The notes beneath the pieces were generated by a model. It saw only the letters and a list, made by a program, of their open reading frames with translations. It was not told the DNA's origin and did not search any database. Shown here in pieces: positions 1-12,402 of a stretch of 49,429 bases of DNA (within the stretch, counting starts at the first letter, position 1; every line of letters begins with the position of its first letter). This DNA is from Flavobacteriaceae bacterium (GTDB lineage Bacteria > Bacteroidota > Bacteroidia > Flavobacteriales > Flavobacteriaceae): assembly GCA_023954685.1 (NCBI GenBank), contig JAGSHF010000003.1:1-49429 (forward strand), read 5' to 3'. Both the position numbers and the translations under genes were made by a program.

Positions 1-1800
<1,800 letters not shown>

Positions 1801-1824
1801 AATCAGTCTAATTAGTGCATTTCA

Positions 1825-1875
1825 TCGATAAAATAATGGAATTTGTCGATAAATCGTAAAATTCTTTTATATTTG
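1825..1875 (+). promoter_or_regulatory. Putative flavobacterial promoter with TCGATAAA direct repeats
   Basis: TTG (1843-1845), 22 nt spacer, TATATTTG (1868-1875). TCGATAAA occurs at 1825-1832 and 1846-1853 (21 bp period). Confidence 0.5.
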
Positions 1876-1898
1876 TCTTTCAACTATTACTACAATTA

Positions 1899-2639
1899 AT
1901 GCAAAAAAACAGGATGATAACGGGTGTGATTATTGCCCTTACAGTGAGCTTTATAGGCTTTCAAATATTCCAGCAAGATATTGTTGCTGGTATTTTGAGG
2001 GCATGTATCTTGCCATTGGTTACTGTTTTATATTGTTTAAGTGGTAAACCTAAAAGTGGTTATTTCTTCAGCTTTTTAGTGCTTTATGCAATTTCCGAAT
2101 TTTTAGGTATTTTCACCTATTTTGCATACTACTCGGTTACTATTGATAATATTTTGTTTTATGTTGGAAACATCTGTTATATCATGGCCTATGTATGCTT
2201 GATTTTAGAAATATTTAAATCTATTAATTTAAAGAGCGTATTTAAACGTTTTCCTGTACACGTAATAATTTTATTGATTTTAGATATCTATAGCGTGTAT
2301 TTAGTTTCTGAAATTTCTGTAAATAGTGATTATTTAAATGGCGCTTTGGATTATACGATAGAAATAGTCTATAATACTGTTGTCATGTTATTACTTACAT
2401 TGTCATTACTTAATTATATAAGTAGAGATTCTAAAAAGGCAATGAATTTACTTTTAGGGTCGCTATGTATTGTTTTCTCAGAAGTGATTCAAGTCGCTTA
2501 TTTCTATGTTTCAGATAAGAATATATTACATGTTACATATGCTGTACTTCTTATTTTTGCATTCTGCTTTTATTATATTCAATCCGGTATGACTTATTCT
2601 AGGCATGAGGTTTACGACGCTAATCCGATAGAAAATTAG
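1899..2639 (+). CDS. Multi-pass membrane protein, YhhN/lysoplasmalogenase-like
   Basis: About 7-8 hydrophobic segments and overall pattern; family assignment is tentative. Confidence 0.5.
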   Translation: MQKNRMITGVIIALTVSFIGFQIFQQDIVAGILRACILPLVTVLYCLSGKPKSGYFFSFLVLYAISEFLGIFTYFAYYSVTIDNILFYVGNICYIMAYVCLILEIFKSINLKSVFKRFPVHVIILLILDIYSVYLVSEISVNSDYLNGALDYTIEIVYNTVVMLLLTLSLLNYISRDSKKAMNLLLGSLCIVFSEVIQVAYFYVSDKNILHVTYAVLLIFAFCFYYIQSGMTYSRHEVYDANPIEN

Positions 2640-2641
2640 AA

Positions 2642-3025
2642 TTAAAATCGACTACCAATAACGGGTATGTCTTTCCTATATATATACAAAATCATTAGTG
2701 TTAAAAAGAATGTTATTAGTGCTGTGTAAAATAAAGTACCATTATCATTATTAACAACGATACCTAATGAAGTAAGGTGCATCATAATTGCACCACCAAG
2801 TAATCCGAGTGTTAGAATAGCACCCATCCAGATTGTTTTTGGGATTAAAAGTAAAAGACCAGAAATCAACTCTAGAACACCTATACCAATCCTTCCATAA
2901 GGCTCCAGCCCAACAGTTTTAAAAATGTAAACACTATCTGGATGAGCCGTGAATTTAAATCTCAGAGTTTGAATAAGAATAACGGCAACAATAATCCTTA
3001 AGAGTAACGGGAAATATTTTTTCAT
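2642..3025 (-). CDS. DoxX-family membrane protein
   Basis: Four TM segments with DoxX-like GIGVLELISGLLLLIP. Confidence 0.7.
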   Translation of the reverse strand: MKKYFPLLLRIIVAVILIQTLRFKFTAHPDSVYIFKTVGLEPYGRIGIGVLELISGLLLLIPKTIWMGAILTLGLLGGAIMMHLTSLGIVVNNDNGTLFYTALITFFLTLMILYIYRKDIPVIGSRF

Positions 3026-3097
3026 GATAAGTCTGTATTTTTTATAATTAGACGCTACTAATCATAATACTTACATGTTTAAAAATTCATCTTATCA

Positions 3098-4009
3098 TTA
3101 TACAATTATAGAAGCGCCGTCTGCAGATTTGTTTTTATTACTATCGAAATAGAAATCTACTTGGCCTAAATACAGACCGTAACAGCCAACTTGATTCACA
3201 AGAACGTTTTTGTCATCACTATTTTTTTCTATAGTTGGTTTAGGCAAAAACGTGTGGGTATGACCTCCAATAATTAAATCAATATCTTTCGTTGCTCTTG
3301 CTAGGGTTAGATCACTAGCTTTTTGGTCATTGTTTTTATAGTTATACCCTAAGTGGGATAAGCATATTATAAGATCACATTTCTCGTCATCCTTTAAAAT
3401 ACGTGCCATGTCTTGGGAAATTTCAATAGGATTTAGGTATTTGGTTTCTTTAAATTGACTTGCTAAAACTAAACCATTAAGCTCAATTCCTAATCCAAAA
3501 ACCCCAATCTTTATACCATCCTTTACGAATGTTTTATAAGGTTTAACATGAGTGTCAAGAACCGTATTGGAAAAATCATAATTGGCGGAGATAAAATCAA
3601 ATTTAGCATGCGGTAATTGTGCATATAAACCTTCTATACCATTATCAAAATCATGATTTCCAATGGTTGCACAATCATACTTAAGCATGCTCATTAACTT
3701 AAATTCTAATTCACCGCCATAATAATTAAAATAAGGGGTGCCTTGAAAAATATCACCTGCATCAAATAATAAGGTGTTCGGATTATTTTTTCTAATAGAC
3801 TCAACTAGACTCGCACGTCTTGCAACCCCACCTTTATTAGCATTTCGGCCATCATCAGGTCCAAAAGGATCAATGTGACTATGCACGTCATTAGTATGTA
3901 AAATGGTAATTTTTTTTGTTTTTGAACTAAACGATTGTAAGCCTAAACTACCTAAAGTAACTAAGGCTGTTGATGCCGCCGTTTGTTGTATAAATGCTCT
4001 TCTCTTCAT
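3098..4009 (-). CDS. 5'-nucleotidase-type metallophosphatase domain protein with Tat-like signal
   Basis: ILHTNDVHSHIDPFG, DAGDIFQG, IGNHDFDNG and GGHTHTFLP metallophosphatase motifs; N-terminal MKRRAFIQQTAASTALVTLG. Confidence 0.9.
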   Translation of the reverse strand: MKRRAFIQQTAASTALVTLGSLGLQSFSSKTKKITILHTNDVHSHIDPFGPDDGRNANKGGVARRASLVESIRKNNPNTLLFDAGDIFQGTPYFNYYGGELEFKLMSMLKYDCATIGNHDFDNGIEGLYAQLPHAKFDFISANYDFSNTVLDTHVKPYKTFVKDGIKIGVFGLGIELNGLVLASQFKETKYLNPIEISQDMARILKDDEKCDLIICLSHLGYNYKNNDQKASDLTLARATKDIDLIIGGHTHTFLPKPTIEKNSDDKNVLVNQVGCYGLYLGQVDFYFDSNKNKSADGASIIV

Positions 4010-4015
4010 AATGGC

Positions 4016-4771
4016 TTAGTTACGGGTGAAACGGTTATCAATTACTGGGTTTAAAGTGTCTTTTTTTGTAAAATAATCTATCAGCACATTTCTTATCTTA
4101 TAATCTAGTACATGCACACTATCCTTTTTTTGAAAAAAAGTCATTCCGCTTCCGCCACCATATAAATAATCATTTGTGGCAATATGATAAATTCTTTCCG
4201 TATCTATGATATTTCCATTAATTGTGACTTCAATAATATTATCATTTTCATCTAATATCAGTTTCATTCCAGATATTGGATGTGCCCTTTTGGAGCGTTT
4301 TAAGTAATCAACTAATTCCAATACATAAACTCCTTTTAAGTCAACGACAACAACACTATTTTCAAAAGGCATAATTTGGTACGCCGCTCTTGTAGTCACA
4401 TTTCCTTTAGATAAGATGGATCTTATTCCACCATGGTTTAATAGGACGAGGTCAATGTCGTTATTTGTTCTCGAATTAAATACAGGATTTGTTTGTTCCA
4501 TAACAGCATCAGCCATTAAGTTTCCAATAGCTGTATTGAGCTCTCCATCACTTTTAGAGTAGGTGTCTACAGCATAACTAATAACGCTATCTAAATTCTT
4601 GTTAACGTTTTCTCTATAAGGTTTGATAAAATCTTCAATGCTTTGTTGCCCAGTTAAAGAATCATTAATATCTAATCTTTTGCCTACAATTTTAGTGAGT
4701 TGATGGTCTTGTTTACAGGAAACAAAAAGAAATAGGGTAAGAATTGGAATAAAAAATTTTAAGTTCATCAA
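4016..4771 (-). CDS. 5'-nucleotidase C-terminal domain lipoprotein
   Basis: LFLFVSC lipobox; NLMADAV, NHGGIRS, MPFENSVVVVDLKG and DYLYGGGSGM motifs of the 5'-nucleotidase C-terminal domain. Confidence 0.88.
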   Translation of the reverse strand: MMNLKFFIPILTLFLFVSCKQDHQLTKIVGKRLDINDSLTGQQSIEDFIKPYRENVNKNLDSVISYAVDTYSKSDGELNTAIGNLMADAVMEQTNPVFNSRTNNDIDLVLLNHGGIRSILSKGNVTTRAAYQIMPFENSVVVVDLKGVYVLELVDYLKRSKRAHPISGMKLILDENDNIIEVTINGNIIDTERIYHIATNDYLYGGGSGMTFFQKKDSVHVLDYKIRNVLIDYFTKKDTLNPVIDNRFTRN

Positions 4772-4837
4772 TTAGTTGTTTTTCATAACTTATTTAACAA
4801 GCGTGTTTCTTACTTTTGTTAAAAAGTTTAAATATAA

Positions 4838-5362
4838 ATGTTTTTAAAACGTTTTAAAGAAAAATCGAATCAAAAATATATTAACAACGTATTAAATAAT
4901 AGAGACGTTGAGATTCATAATGACCTCATAGAGTCGGTTGGTGTGATTGTAAAGTTTGACGAATTTAATAGTTATGATGATCTTAGGCAGGTATTTAAGC
5001 ACCTTGGCATAACTGATAATAAAGTCAAGTTTATTGCTTATATCAATGATGAAAAATTAATACCTAGTACTTGGGACACTTTTTTTTATCCCAAGTGTTT
5101 TGGATGGGGTGGTAATATCAATAATAACGATGTTAATGAATTTATTAATCAGAAGTTTGACGCATTGATAAGTTATTATAAGGAAGATAATCTTGAGTTA
5201 AACATGCTTACGGCTTTGTCAAAAGCCAATTTTAAAATTGGATTGTCTGATAAAGATCCTCGATTGCATGATTTTATTATAAATATTATGCCTTATCAAG
5301 TTGATATATTTAAAACAGAATTAAAAAAATATTTAAGAGTCCTAAATAAAATTAACGTATGA
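4838..5362 (+). CDS. Conserved hypothetical protein (DUF6913-like)
   Basis: 174 aa intact ORF overlapping dapA by ATGA; TACTTTTG element at 4811-4818. Confidence 0.6.
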   Translation: MFLKRFKEKSNQKYINNVLNNRDVEIHNDLIESVGVIVKFDEFNSYDDLRQVFKHLGITDNKVKFIAYINDEKLIPSTWDTFFYPKCFGWGGNINNNDVNEFINQKFDALISYYKEDNLELNMLTALSKANFKIGLSDKDPRLHDFIINIMPYQVDIFKTELKKYLRVLNKINV

Positions 5363-6228
5363 AAGCATTAGTTGGAACGGGGGTCGCGCTTGTTACACCG
5401 TTTAAAAAGGATGGCAGTGTAGATCATAAAGCTCTAGAGACTATTGTAAATTTTAATATCGATAATGGTATTAATTATTTGGTGATAATGGGAACTACGG
5501 CTGAAAGTGCAACGTTATCCAAGTCGGAAAAAGAAGCTGTGATGAGCACAATAAAAGCGACCAACAATATGAGGCTGCCTTTGGTTCTCGGTATTGGCGG
5601 TAATAATACAGCACAGGTTGTCACGGAAATTAAGCAAATGGATTTATCTGATTTCACTGCAATACTGTCAGTGTCTCCATTTTACAATAAGCCAACACAA
5701 GAAGGTGTATATCAGCATTTTAAGACGATTGCTGAAGCATCTCCAAAGCCTATCATCTTGTACAACGTACCTGGTAGAACAGCATCTAATATGGCACCGG
5801 AAACAGTGATGAGATTAGCTCGAGATTTTGATAATATTATAGCGATAAAGGAAGCAGCCGGAGATATGGTTCAGGCCATGTACCTTATTAAAAACAAACC
5901 TGAAGATTTTTTAATCATTTCAGGAGATGATATGTTGACATTGCCTATGATTTTAGCGGGTGGTTCTGGCGTTATTTCGGTTATAGGTCAAGGTTTACCT
6001 AAGGAGTTTTCTAAGATGGTTCAATTAGCCTTAGAAGGCAATCATATTGAAGCCTATGGAATTCAGTATGAACTTATGGATGCTATTGATATGATTTTTG
6101 AAGAAGGTAACCCAGCTGGAATTAAAGCGGTTCTTGAAATTAAAGAGTTAAGTGAAGCCGCGATTCGCTTGCCTTTAATAGAAGCTTCAGATAATTTAAA
6201 GTCTAAATTAAAACGTTTCATGGCATAG
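5359..6228 (+). CDS. dapA: 4-hydroxy-tetrahydrodipicolinate synthase
   Basis: [37 protein letters not shown] motifs. Confidence 0.97.
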   Translation: MKALVGTGVALVTPFKKDGSVDHKALETIVNFNIDNGINYLVIMGTTAESATLSKSEKEAVMSTIKATNNMRLPLVLGIGGNNTAQVVTEIKQMDLSDFTAILSVSPFYNKPTQEGVYQHFKTIAEASPKPIILYNVPGRTASNMAPETVMRLARDFDNIIAIKEAAGDMVQAMYLIKNKPEDFLIISGDDMLTLPMILAGGSGVISVIGQGLPKEFSKMVQLALEGNHIEAYGIQYELMDAIDMIFEEGNPAGIKAVLEIKELSEAAIRLPLIEASDNLKSKLKRFMA

Positions 6229-6342
6229 TATGCCTTGCATATATTTTGCCGAAAGTTAAATAATACTTAAACCATATTTTAAAACAAATGAGAGGTTATA
6301 TTTTAGCCGCAATAATTGTTTTCTAAATACATTATAAATGCT

Positions 6343-6350
6343 TATTTTTG
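6343..6350 (+). promoter_or_regulatory. Putative -7 element TATTTTTG for bamD
   Basis: Matches TAnnTTTG, 17 nt before the ATG at 6367. Confidence 0.45.
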
Positions 6351-6366
6351 CATCCTGTTTAAAATT

Positions 6367-7167
6367 ATGAAGAAATTTTTATACATCCTTATTATAACTG
6401 CTGCATTCAATTCATGTGGTCCATATCACAAAGCTGTTAAATCAACAGATGTTACATTGAAGTATAATATGGGTACGGAAATGTACGATGCCGGTAAATT
6501 TAGCAAGGCTAACCGCCTATTTACTCAAATTGTTCCGCAATATAGAGGGAAACCTCAAGCTGAAAAGTTAATGTATATGTACTCAAAAACGTTTTATGAG
6601 ATGGGTGAGTATTACACCTCAAACTATCATATGGAACGTTATGTGAATGCTTATCCAGAAAGTGAAAAAGCTGAGGAGATAGCGTTTTTAGGAGCGAAAA
6701 GTTATTATTTTTTATCTCCAGTTTATACAAAAGAGCAAAAAGAAACGATTGATGCGATACAAAAAATGCAGAGTTTCATTAATCAATACCCTGAATCTGA
6801 ACATTTAGTAGAGGCTAATGCCCTGGTTAAAGAATTGGATGATAAATTAGAAATAAAAGCGTTTAGTATTGCCAAGCAATACAATCTTATTTCAGATTAT
6901 CAAGCGTGTATTAAATCATTTGATAATTTTATATTAGAATTTCCAGGGACAGTTTATAAAGAAGAGGCCATGTATTACAGATTTGATGCGGCGTATAAAT
7001 TGGCAATTAATAGTGTTGAAGGAAAGAAGTTAGAACGTATAGCCAATGCTATTTCTAATTTTAATATCTTACAAAAAGAATTTGCAGATTCAAAATTTAT
7101 GGAAGATGCAAATCAAATGATGTCGGAATTGAATGCGATGTCTGAAGCATATAAAACAAAAAGTTAA
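6367..7167 (+). CDS. bamD: Outer membrane protein assembly factor BamD
   Basis: Start reassigned to the internal ATG at 6367, giving MKKFLYILIITAAFNSCG lipoprotein signal; TPR-like architecture. Confidence 0.9.
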   Translation: MKKFLYILIITAAFNSCGPYHKAVKSTDVTLKYNMGTEMYDAGKFSKANRLFTQIVPQYRGKPQAEKLMYMYSKTFYEMGEYYTSNYHMERYVNAYPESEKAEEIAFLGAKSYYFLSPVYTKEQKETIDAIQKMQSFINQYPESEHLVEANALVKELDDKLEIKAFSIAKQYNLISDYQACIKSFDNFILEFPGTVYKEEAMYYRFDAAYKLAINSVEGKKLERIANAISNFNILQKEFADSKFMEDANQMMSELNAMSEAYKTKS

Positions 7168-7177
7168 TTATATAAAG

Positions 7178-7507
7178 ATGGATTTAAAGAAAGTTAATGC
7201 TCCAGTAAATACTGAAACTTACGATAGAAATGCTATTGATAAACCAACAGAGAATATTTATGAAGCTATTTCTGTAATTGCAAGAAGAGCAGAGCAGATT
7301 AATACTGAAATTCGTAAGGAGCTAATCGATAAACTTGAAGAGTTTGCTACATATAACGATAGTCTAGAAGAAATTTTCGAAAATAAAGAGCAAATTGAAG
7401 TGTCTAAGTTTTACGAAAAACTACCTAAACCTCACGCTTTAGCGGTTCAAGAATGGCTAAACGATAAAATTTACTACAGAAATACAGAAGACGATTCTCA
7501 AGCTTAA
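7178..7507 (+). CDS. rpoZ: DNA-directed RNA polymerase omega subunit (Bacteroidota RpoZ-like)
   Basis: Start at ATG 7178; NIYEAISVIARRAEQINTEIRKEL motif; location between bamD and coaBC. Confidence 0.85.
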   Translation: MDLKKVNAPVNTETYDRNAIDKPTENIYEAISVIARRAEQINTEIRKELIDKLEEFATYNDSLEEIFENKEQIEVSKFYEKLPKPHALAVQEWLNDKIYYRNTEDDSQA

Positions 7508-7516
7508 ATAAGAGAG

Positions 7517-8728
7517 ATGTCTATTTTAAGCGGTAAAAACATATTACTAGGCATAACAGCTGGTATTGCCGCATATAAGACAGCGTCATTAGTAAGGTTA
7601 TTTATAAAAGCAGGTGCCAATGTAAAAGTTGTTATGACACCTGCTTCTAAAGACTTTATTACACCTTTAACCTTATCAACACTTTCAAAACATCCCGTTA
7701 TTTCATCTTTTACAAATGAGGATGACGAGGAGGCTATCTGGAATAATCATGTGGAATTAGGGCTTTGGGCAGATTTGTTTTTAATTGCACCAGCTACAGC
7801 AAATACGTTGTCAAAAATGGCAACTGGTAATAGTGATAATGTGTTACTCGCTACATATTTATCGGCAAAATGTCCGGTGTATTTTGCACCAGCGATGGAT
7901 TTGGATATGTATAAACATGAATCCACAAAAAAATCAATAGTAACATTAGAAAATTACGGAAACACCATGATTCCTGTCGAGTCAGGAGAACTTGCTAGTG
8001 GATTGATAGGTGAAGGAAGAATGGCTGAGCCAGAAACTATAATTCACTTTATCGAGGGTCACGTTTTAAAACAATTACCTTTATATAAACAAAAATTTCT
8101 AATCACTGCAGGTCCAACTTATGAAGCCATTGATCCCGTTCGCTTTATTGGAAATCATTCAAGCGGTAAAATGGGTTTTGAAATTGCAAAAGCTGCTGCA
8201 AAACTAGGAGCTGATGTTGTTTTGATTTCTGGTCCTACTCATCAAAAAAGTAATTCATCTAATATAATCTTTGTACCAGTAGTGAGTGCACAAGAAATGT
8301 ATGAGGCGGCTCATTTATATTTCAAAACTGTTGACGTCGCTATTCTTTCAGCGGCTGTTGCAGACTATCGCCCTAAATATGTTGCTGATCAGAAAATAAA
8401 AAAGAAAGATACTACGTTAACATTAGAATTAGAAAAGACTAAGGATATTTTAGCTTCACTTGGTAAGATTAAAGAGAAACAAATTTTGGTTGGATTCGCT
8501 TTAGAAACTCAGAACGAAATTGAAAATGCAATAAAGAAACTAAATGCTAAAAATTTAGACATAATTGTTTTAAATTCGTTAAATGATGATGGTGCAGGAT
8601 TTGGAGGAAATAGTAATAAAGTTACTATTATTACTGGGGAAGAAGATATGACAGCTTATGATTTAAAATCGAAATCAGATGTGGCTAAGGATTTAATGAA
8701 TGAAATTATAAAATATATAAATGCGTAA
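7517..8728 (+). CDS. coaBC: Bifunctional phosphopantothenoylcysteine decarboxylase/phosphopantothenate-cysteine ligase
   Basis: LGITAGIAAYK, APAMDLDMY, ITAGPTYEAIDPVRFIGNHSSGKMG motifs. Confidence 0.97.
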   Translation: MSILSGKNILLGITAGIAAYKTASLVRLFIKAGANVKVVMTPASKDFITPLTLSTLSKHPVISSFTNEDDEEAIWNNHVELGLWADLFLIAPATANTLSKMATGNSDNVLLATYLSAKCPVYFAPAMDLDMYKHESTKKSIVTLENYGNTMIPVESGELASGLIGEGRMAEPETIIHFIEGHVLKQLPLYKQKFLITAGPTYEAIDPVRFIGNHSSGKMGFEIAKAAAKLGADVVLISGPTHQKSNSSNIIFVPVVSAQEMYEAAHLYFKTVDVAILSAAVADYRPKYVADQKIKKKDTTLTLELEKTKDILASLGKIKEKQILVGFALETQNEIENAIKKLNAKNLDIIVLNSLNDDGAGFGGNSNKVTIITGEEDMTAYDLKSKSDVAKDLMNEIIKYINA

Positions 8729-9611
8729 GGTTTTAGCAGTATGTTTTGGTCTATTGGGCACTGCAGTTTTTTCTCAAGAATTGATTTGTGAAGTTGTAGT
8801 TAATGCTAGACAGACTGGAAATGAAAATGTTCAGGTATTTAAAACTTTAGAAACTCAACTCAATGAGTTTGTGAATAATACCACTTGGACCAATAGAGCC
8901 TTTGGGAATCAAGAACGAATCTCTTGCAGCATGGTCATTAATATTGATGATTATGTTTCTGATAATTTTAGTGGTTCAATCCAAGTATCATCATCACGTC
9001 CAGTACATAATTCAACCTATACTACACCGGTTTATAATTTTAACGACAGAGATTTTAATTTCCAATATCAAGAATTTCAAAATTTAAATTATAATGCGAA
9101 TCAGTTTGAATCCAATTTGGTTTCAGTTATAGCATTTCATATTTATATAATTTTAGGATTGGACGCTGATACGTTTTCTCTTAATAGCGGTGACGAGTAT
9201 TTTTTGCAGGCTCGAGAAATAGTTGGCTATTCCCAACAAAATGCGGTTAGTGGATGGGCACCACCAAAAGGAGGAGATCAAACACGAAGTCAGCTTATTG
9301 ATAATATCATGTCTCCAACTTACAAAGAGTTTAGAATTGTTATGTATGATTATCATAGGAATGGTTTGGATAATATGAGTGATAACCAGAAGAAGAGTAA
9401 AACTAATATTGCCGAAAGTTTAGATTTATTTTTAGATATGCATCGCAGACGTCCCAATTCGTTTATTCAACGTGTGTTTTTTGATGCGAAATCTGACGAG
9501 ATTCAGGATATTTTTTCTGACGGACCAAGTGTAAATATTACAGGTTTACTCTCTACTTTGACAAAAATAGCGCCCATGTATTCTAATATATGGCGCAATA
9601 TAGAATTTTAA
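8721..9611 (+). CDS. DUF4835 family secreted protein
   Basis: Signal peptide, then QELICEVVVNARQTGNENVQVFKTLE; conserved position between coaBC and recN. Confidence 0.85.
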   Translation: MRKVLAVCFGLLGTAVFSQELICEVVVNARQTGNENVQVFKTLETQLNEFVNNTTWTNRAFGNQERISCSMVINIDDYVSDNFSGSIQVSSSRPVHNSTYTTPVYNFNDRDFNFQYQEFQNLNYNANQFESNLVSVIAFHIYIILGLDADTFSLNSGDEYFLQAREIVGYSQQNAVSGWAPPKGGDQTRSQLIDNIMSPTYKEFRIVMYDYHRNGLDNMSDNQKKSKTNIAESLDLFLDMHRRRPNSFIQRVFFDAKSDEIQDIFSDGPSVNITGLLSTLTKIAPMYSNIWRNIEF

Positions 9612-9679
9612 AAAACTGAAGATTAAATTCTTTATTTTTACCTTAGAAAAAGAATCAGTATTAATTAATATACCAAGTC

Positions 9680-11332
9680 TTGCTTACATCCCTATCTATT
9701 CAAAATTATGCTTTAATTGATGTACTTAATGTAGATTTTAATAATGGTTTGTCAATCATTACTGGAGAAACTGGAGCAGGGAAATCGATACTACTAGGTG
9801 GTTTATCGCTTATTCTTGGAAAGCGTGCGGAGTTATCCGCGATTAACGATACTTCAAAAAAGTGTATTATTGAAGCGGTATTTGATTTGGCTACTTATGA
9901 TTTGAAACCAGTTTTTCAAAACTTGAATATTGATTACGATACTGAAACAATATTAAGGCGTGAAATATTGCCATCGGGAAAGTCACGGGCTTTTATTAAT
10001 GATTCTCCTGTAAACCTGAGTGTGCTCTCTAAATTGAGTCAATTTCTAATTGATATTCACTCACAGCATCAAACATTGGAACTTACAGAGCATAATTTTC
10101 AATTAGACATGTTAGATGCATTGGCAAACAATAAAAATTTGATTGCTAAATATATGGCCTCACTTTCTCATTATAAAGAAGCAACTAAAGACTTAGAGAT
10201 TCTTATGATGACTAAGGCTGAAGCCATCAAAGAATATGATTATAATGCTTTTTTACTGAATGAACTGGAGGAAGCTAATTTAAAGCCTGATGAATTAAAA
10301 ATTTTAGAGGCTGAGCAGCATACTTTGAGCAATGTTGAATTTATAACTCAGGAACTTCAAAGTGCTCATCATATCATTGGTGATGACCAAGTTGGCATTT
10401 TACAGGCTTTAGCAATATTAAAACTGAATTTATCTCGGCTATCAGAAATCTCTACATCTTATGTCAGCTTATTTGAAAGGGTCAATAGCAGTTACATTGA
10501 ACTTGATGATTTGTATACGGAAATTGAACATCTTCAAGATAATTTAGAACTCAACCCTAGTCGTTTGGAAGAATTGAATTCTAAACTTCAAAGCATTCAT
10601 AATTTGTTTTTAAAACACAATACAGAGCGGGTTGAAGATTTAATTCAAATACAGTATGATTTAGATCAAAAAGTGGAATCATACGACGCTATTGATGATG
10701 CCATAGTGATTAAACAAAATTTAATTCAGGATCTTGAAAGTAACTTGAATGACTATGCTGTTGAGATTCATAATAATCGTAAAAATGTACTACCGGAATT
10801 AATTATTCAATTGGAGGCTTTATTGGAAGATTTGGGAATGGAAAACGCTAAATTTAAAATAGAGGTGCAGTTAACTAATCAATATTTTGCAAATGGTAAA
10901 GATGAAATTACACTGTTGCTAAAGGCAAATAAAGGAGGTGCTTTTTTGCCATTGAAAAAAGCTGCGTCTGGAGGAGAGTTATCAAGAATAATGTTGGCGA
11001 TAAAGTCCATTTTGGCTAATTATATGCAATTACCAACTATTATGTTTGACGAAATAGACACAGGAGTATCTGGTGAAATATCGAATAAAATGGGAGCTAT
11101 TATGCAGCAAATGAGCAAAAACATGCAAGTGTTCGCTATCACGCATTTACCGCAGATAGCAGCAAAAGGAGATACGCATTTTAAAGTGTTTAAGTATGAT
11201 GAAGACGAAGTAACCAAAACCAGTTTGGTTAAGTTAAATACGGATGAGCGTATTGTAGAAATTGCACAAATGTTAGGGGGAAAACAAATGACAACATCGG
11301 CCATCGCACATGCAAAACAGTTACTTAATTAA
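9680..11332 (+). CDS. recN: DNA repair protein RecN (TTG start)
   Basis: ITGETGAGKSILLGGL Walker A, SGGELSRIMLAIK signature, FDEIDTGVSG. Confidence 0.97.
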   Translation: MLTSLSIQNYALIDVLNVDFNNGLSIITGETGAGKSILLGGLSLILGKRAELSAINDTSKKCIIEAVFDLATYDLKPVFQNLNIDYDTETILRREILPSGKSRAFINDSPVNLSVLSKLSQFLIDIHSQHQTLELTEHNFQLDMLDALANNKNLIAKYMASLSHYKEATKDLEILMMTKAEAIKEYDYNAFLLNELEEANLKPDELKILEAEQHTLSNVEFITQELQSAHHIIGDDQVGILQALAILKLNLSRLSEISTSYVSLFERVNSSYIELDDLYTEIEHLQDNLELNPSRLEELNSKLQSIHNLFLKHNTERVEDLIQIQYDLDQKVESYDAIDDAIVIKQNLIQDLESNLNDYAVEIHNNRKNVLPELIIQLEALLEDLGMENAKFKIEVQLTNQYFANGKDEITLLLKANKGGAFLPLKKAASGGELSRIMLAIKSILANYMQLPTIMFDEIDTGVSGEISNKMGAIMQQMSKNMQVFAITHLPQIAAKGDTHFKVFKYDEDEVTKTSLVKLNTDERIVEIAQMLGGKQMTTSAIAHAKQLLN

Positions 11333-11335
11333 TAG

Positions 11336-11343
11336 TATCTTTG
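11336..11343 (+). promoter_or_regulatory. Putative -7 element TATCTTTG for fabI
   Basis: Matches TAnnTTTG upstream of fabI. Confidence 0.45.
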
Positions 11344-11387
11344 TGTTACAATAACAAAAAACTAATTAACAACATAAATAAAAGATC

Positions 11388-12203
11388 ATGTCTTATAATT
11401 TATTAAAAGGAAAAAAGGGAATCATTTTTGGAGCATTAGACGCTAATTCTATTGCTTGGAAAACCGCAGAACGTGTTCATGAAGAGGGTGGTGAATTTGT
11501 CCTTACAAATGCGCCAATTGCAATGCGCATGGGGCAAATTAATGAATTAGCGGAAAAAACTGGATCACAAATTATTCCCGCGGATGCAACATCTGTGGAA
11601 GATTTGCAAAACCTCGTTGAGAAATCTATGGAAATTCTCGGTGGAAAAATTGATTTTGTGTTGCATTCTATTGGAATGTCAATAAATGTGAGAAAAGGAA
11701 GATCTTATATGGATCAAAAATACGATTGGACACAAAAAGGGACAGATGTTTCTGCAATGTCTTTTCATAAAGTAATGCAAACACTTTATAAGGCGGACGC
11801 CATGAATGAATGGGGGAGTATTGTAGCTTTAACATATATGGCAGCACAACGAGTATTTCCAGATTATAATGATATGGCAGATAATAAGGCTTATTTGGAG
11901 AGTATTGCTCGCAGTTTTGGTTACTTCTTTGGAAGAGATAAAAACGTCCGTGTGAATACGATTTCTCAATCACCAACACCAACAACAGCAGGGCAAGGGG
12001 TAAAAGGTTTTGATGGCTTTATTGCTTATGCTGATAAAATGTCACCGCTAGGTAATGCTACTGCATTAGATTGTGCTAATTATACAGTGAGTTTGTTTAG
12101 TGACTTAACGAAACGAGTTACTTTACAAAACCTATATAATGATGGTGGTTTTAGTAATATGGGCGTTAGTGATGCGGTTATGGACACCTTTGTAGGCGAA
12201 TAA
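11388..12203 (+). CDS. fabI: Enoyl-[acyl-carrier-protein] reductase (NADH)
   Basis: SDR fold; GIIFGALDANSIAWKTAE, LHSIGM, LTYMAAQRVFPDYNDMADNKAYLES. Confidence 0.96.
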   Translation: MSYNLLKGKKGIIFGALDANSIAWKTAERVHEEGGEFVLTNAPIAMRMGQINELAEKTGSQIIPADATSVEDLQNLVEKSMEILGGKIDFVLHSIGMSINVRKGRSYMDQKYDWTQKGTDVSAMSFHKVMQTLYKADAMNEWGSIVALTYMAAQRVFPDYNDMADNKAYLESIARSFGYFFGRDKNVRVNTISQSPTPTTAGQGVKGFDGFIAYADKMSPLGNATALDCANYTVSLFSDLTKRVTLQNLYNDGGFSNMGVSDAVMDTFVGE

Positions 12204-12225
12204 TAAAATGATTAAAAAATATAAA

Positions 12226-12252
12226 AGTGCTCCTCAGAGCACTTTTTTTTTG
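12226..12252 (+). terminator. Rho-independent terminator after fabI
   Basis: AGTGCTC-CTCA-GAGCACT followed by a T tract. Confidence 0.88.
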
Positions 12253-12402
12253 TCTAGAACTTATCTTACTATATTTACTTGAAAAACTATTTGAACTAAA
12301 AAACATTAAGTGATGTTCAATATATTTTCAATAATTTTGAATTGGATAAAAAGATATATGAATCTTCAATACTAATTAATCACCAATAAGTACCTTTATA
12401 GC

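Noticed and set aside
5594-5809. 71 aa ORF overlapping dapA in another frame
   Set aside because: Out-of-frame shadow ORF within a conserved enzyme gene.
11020-11304. 94 aa antisense ORF in recN
   Set aside because: Antisense to the conserved SMC-like C-terminal part of RecN; no independent support.
11668-11985. 105 aa antisense ORF in fabI
   Set aside because: Shadow ORF opposite a conserved SDR gene.
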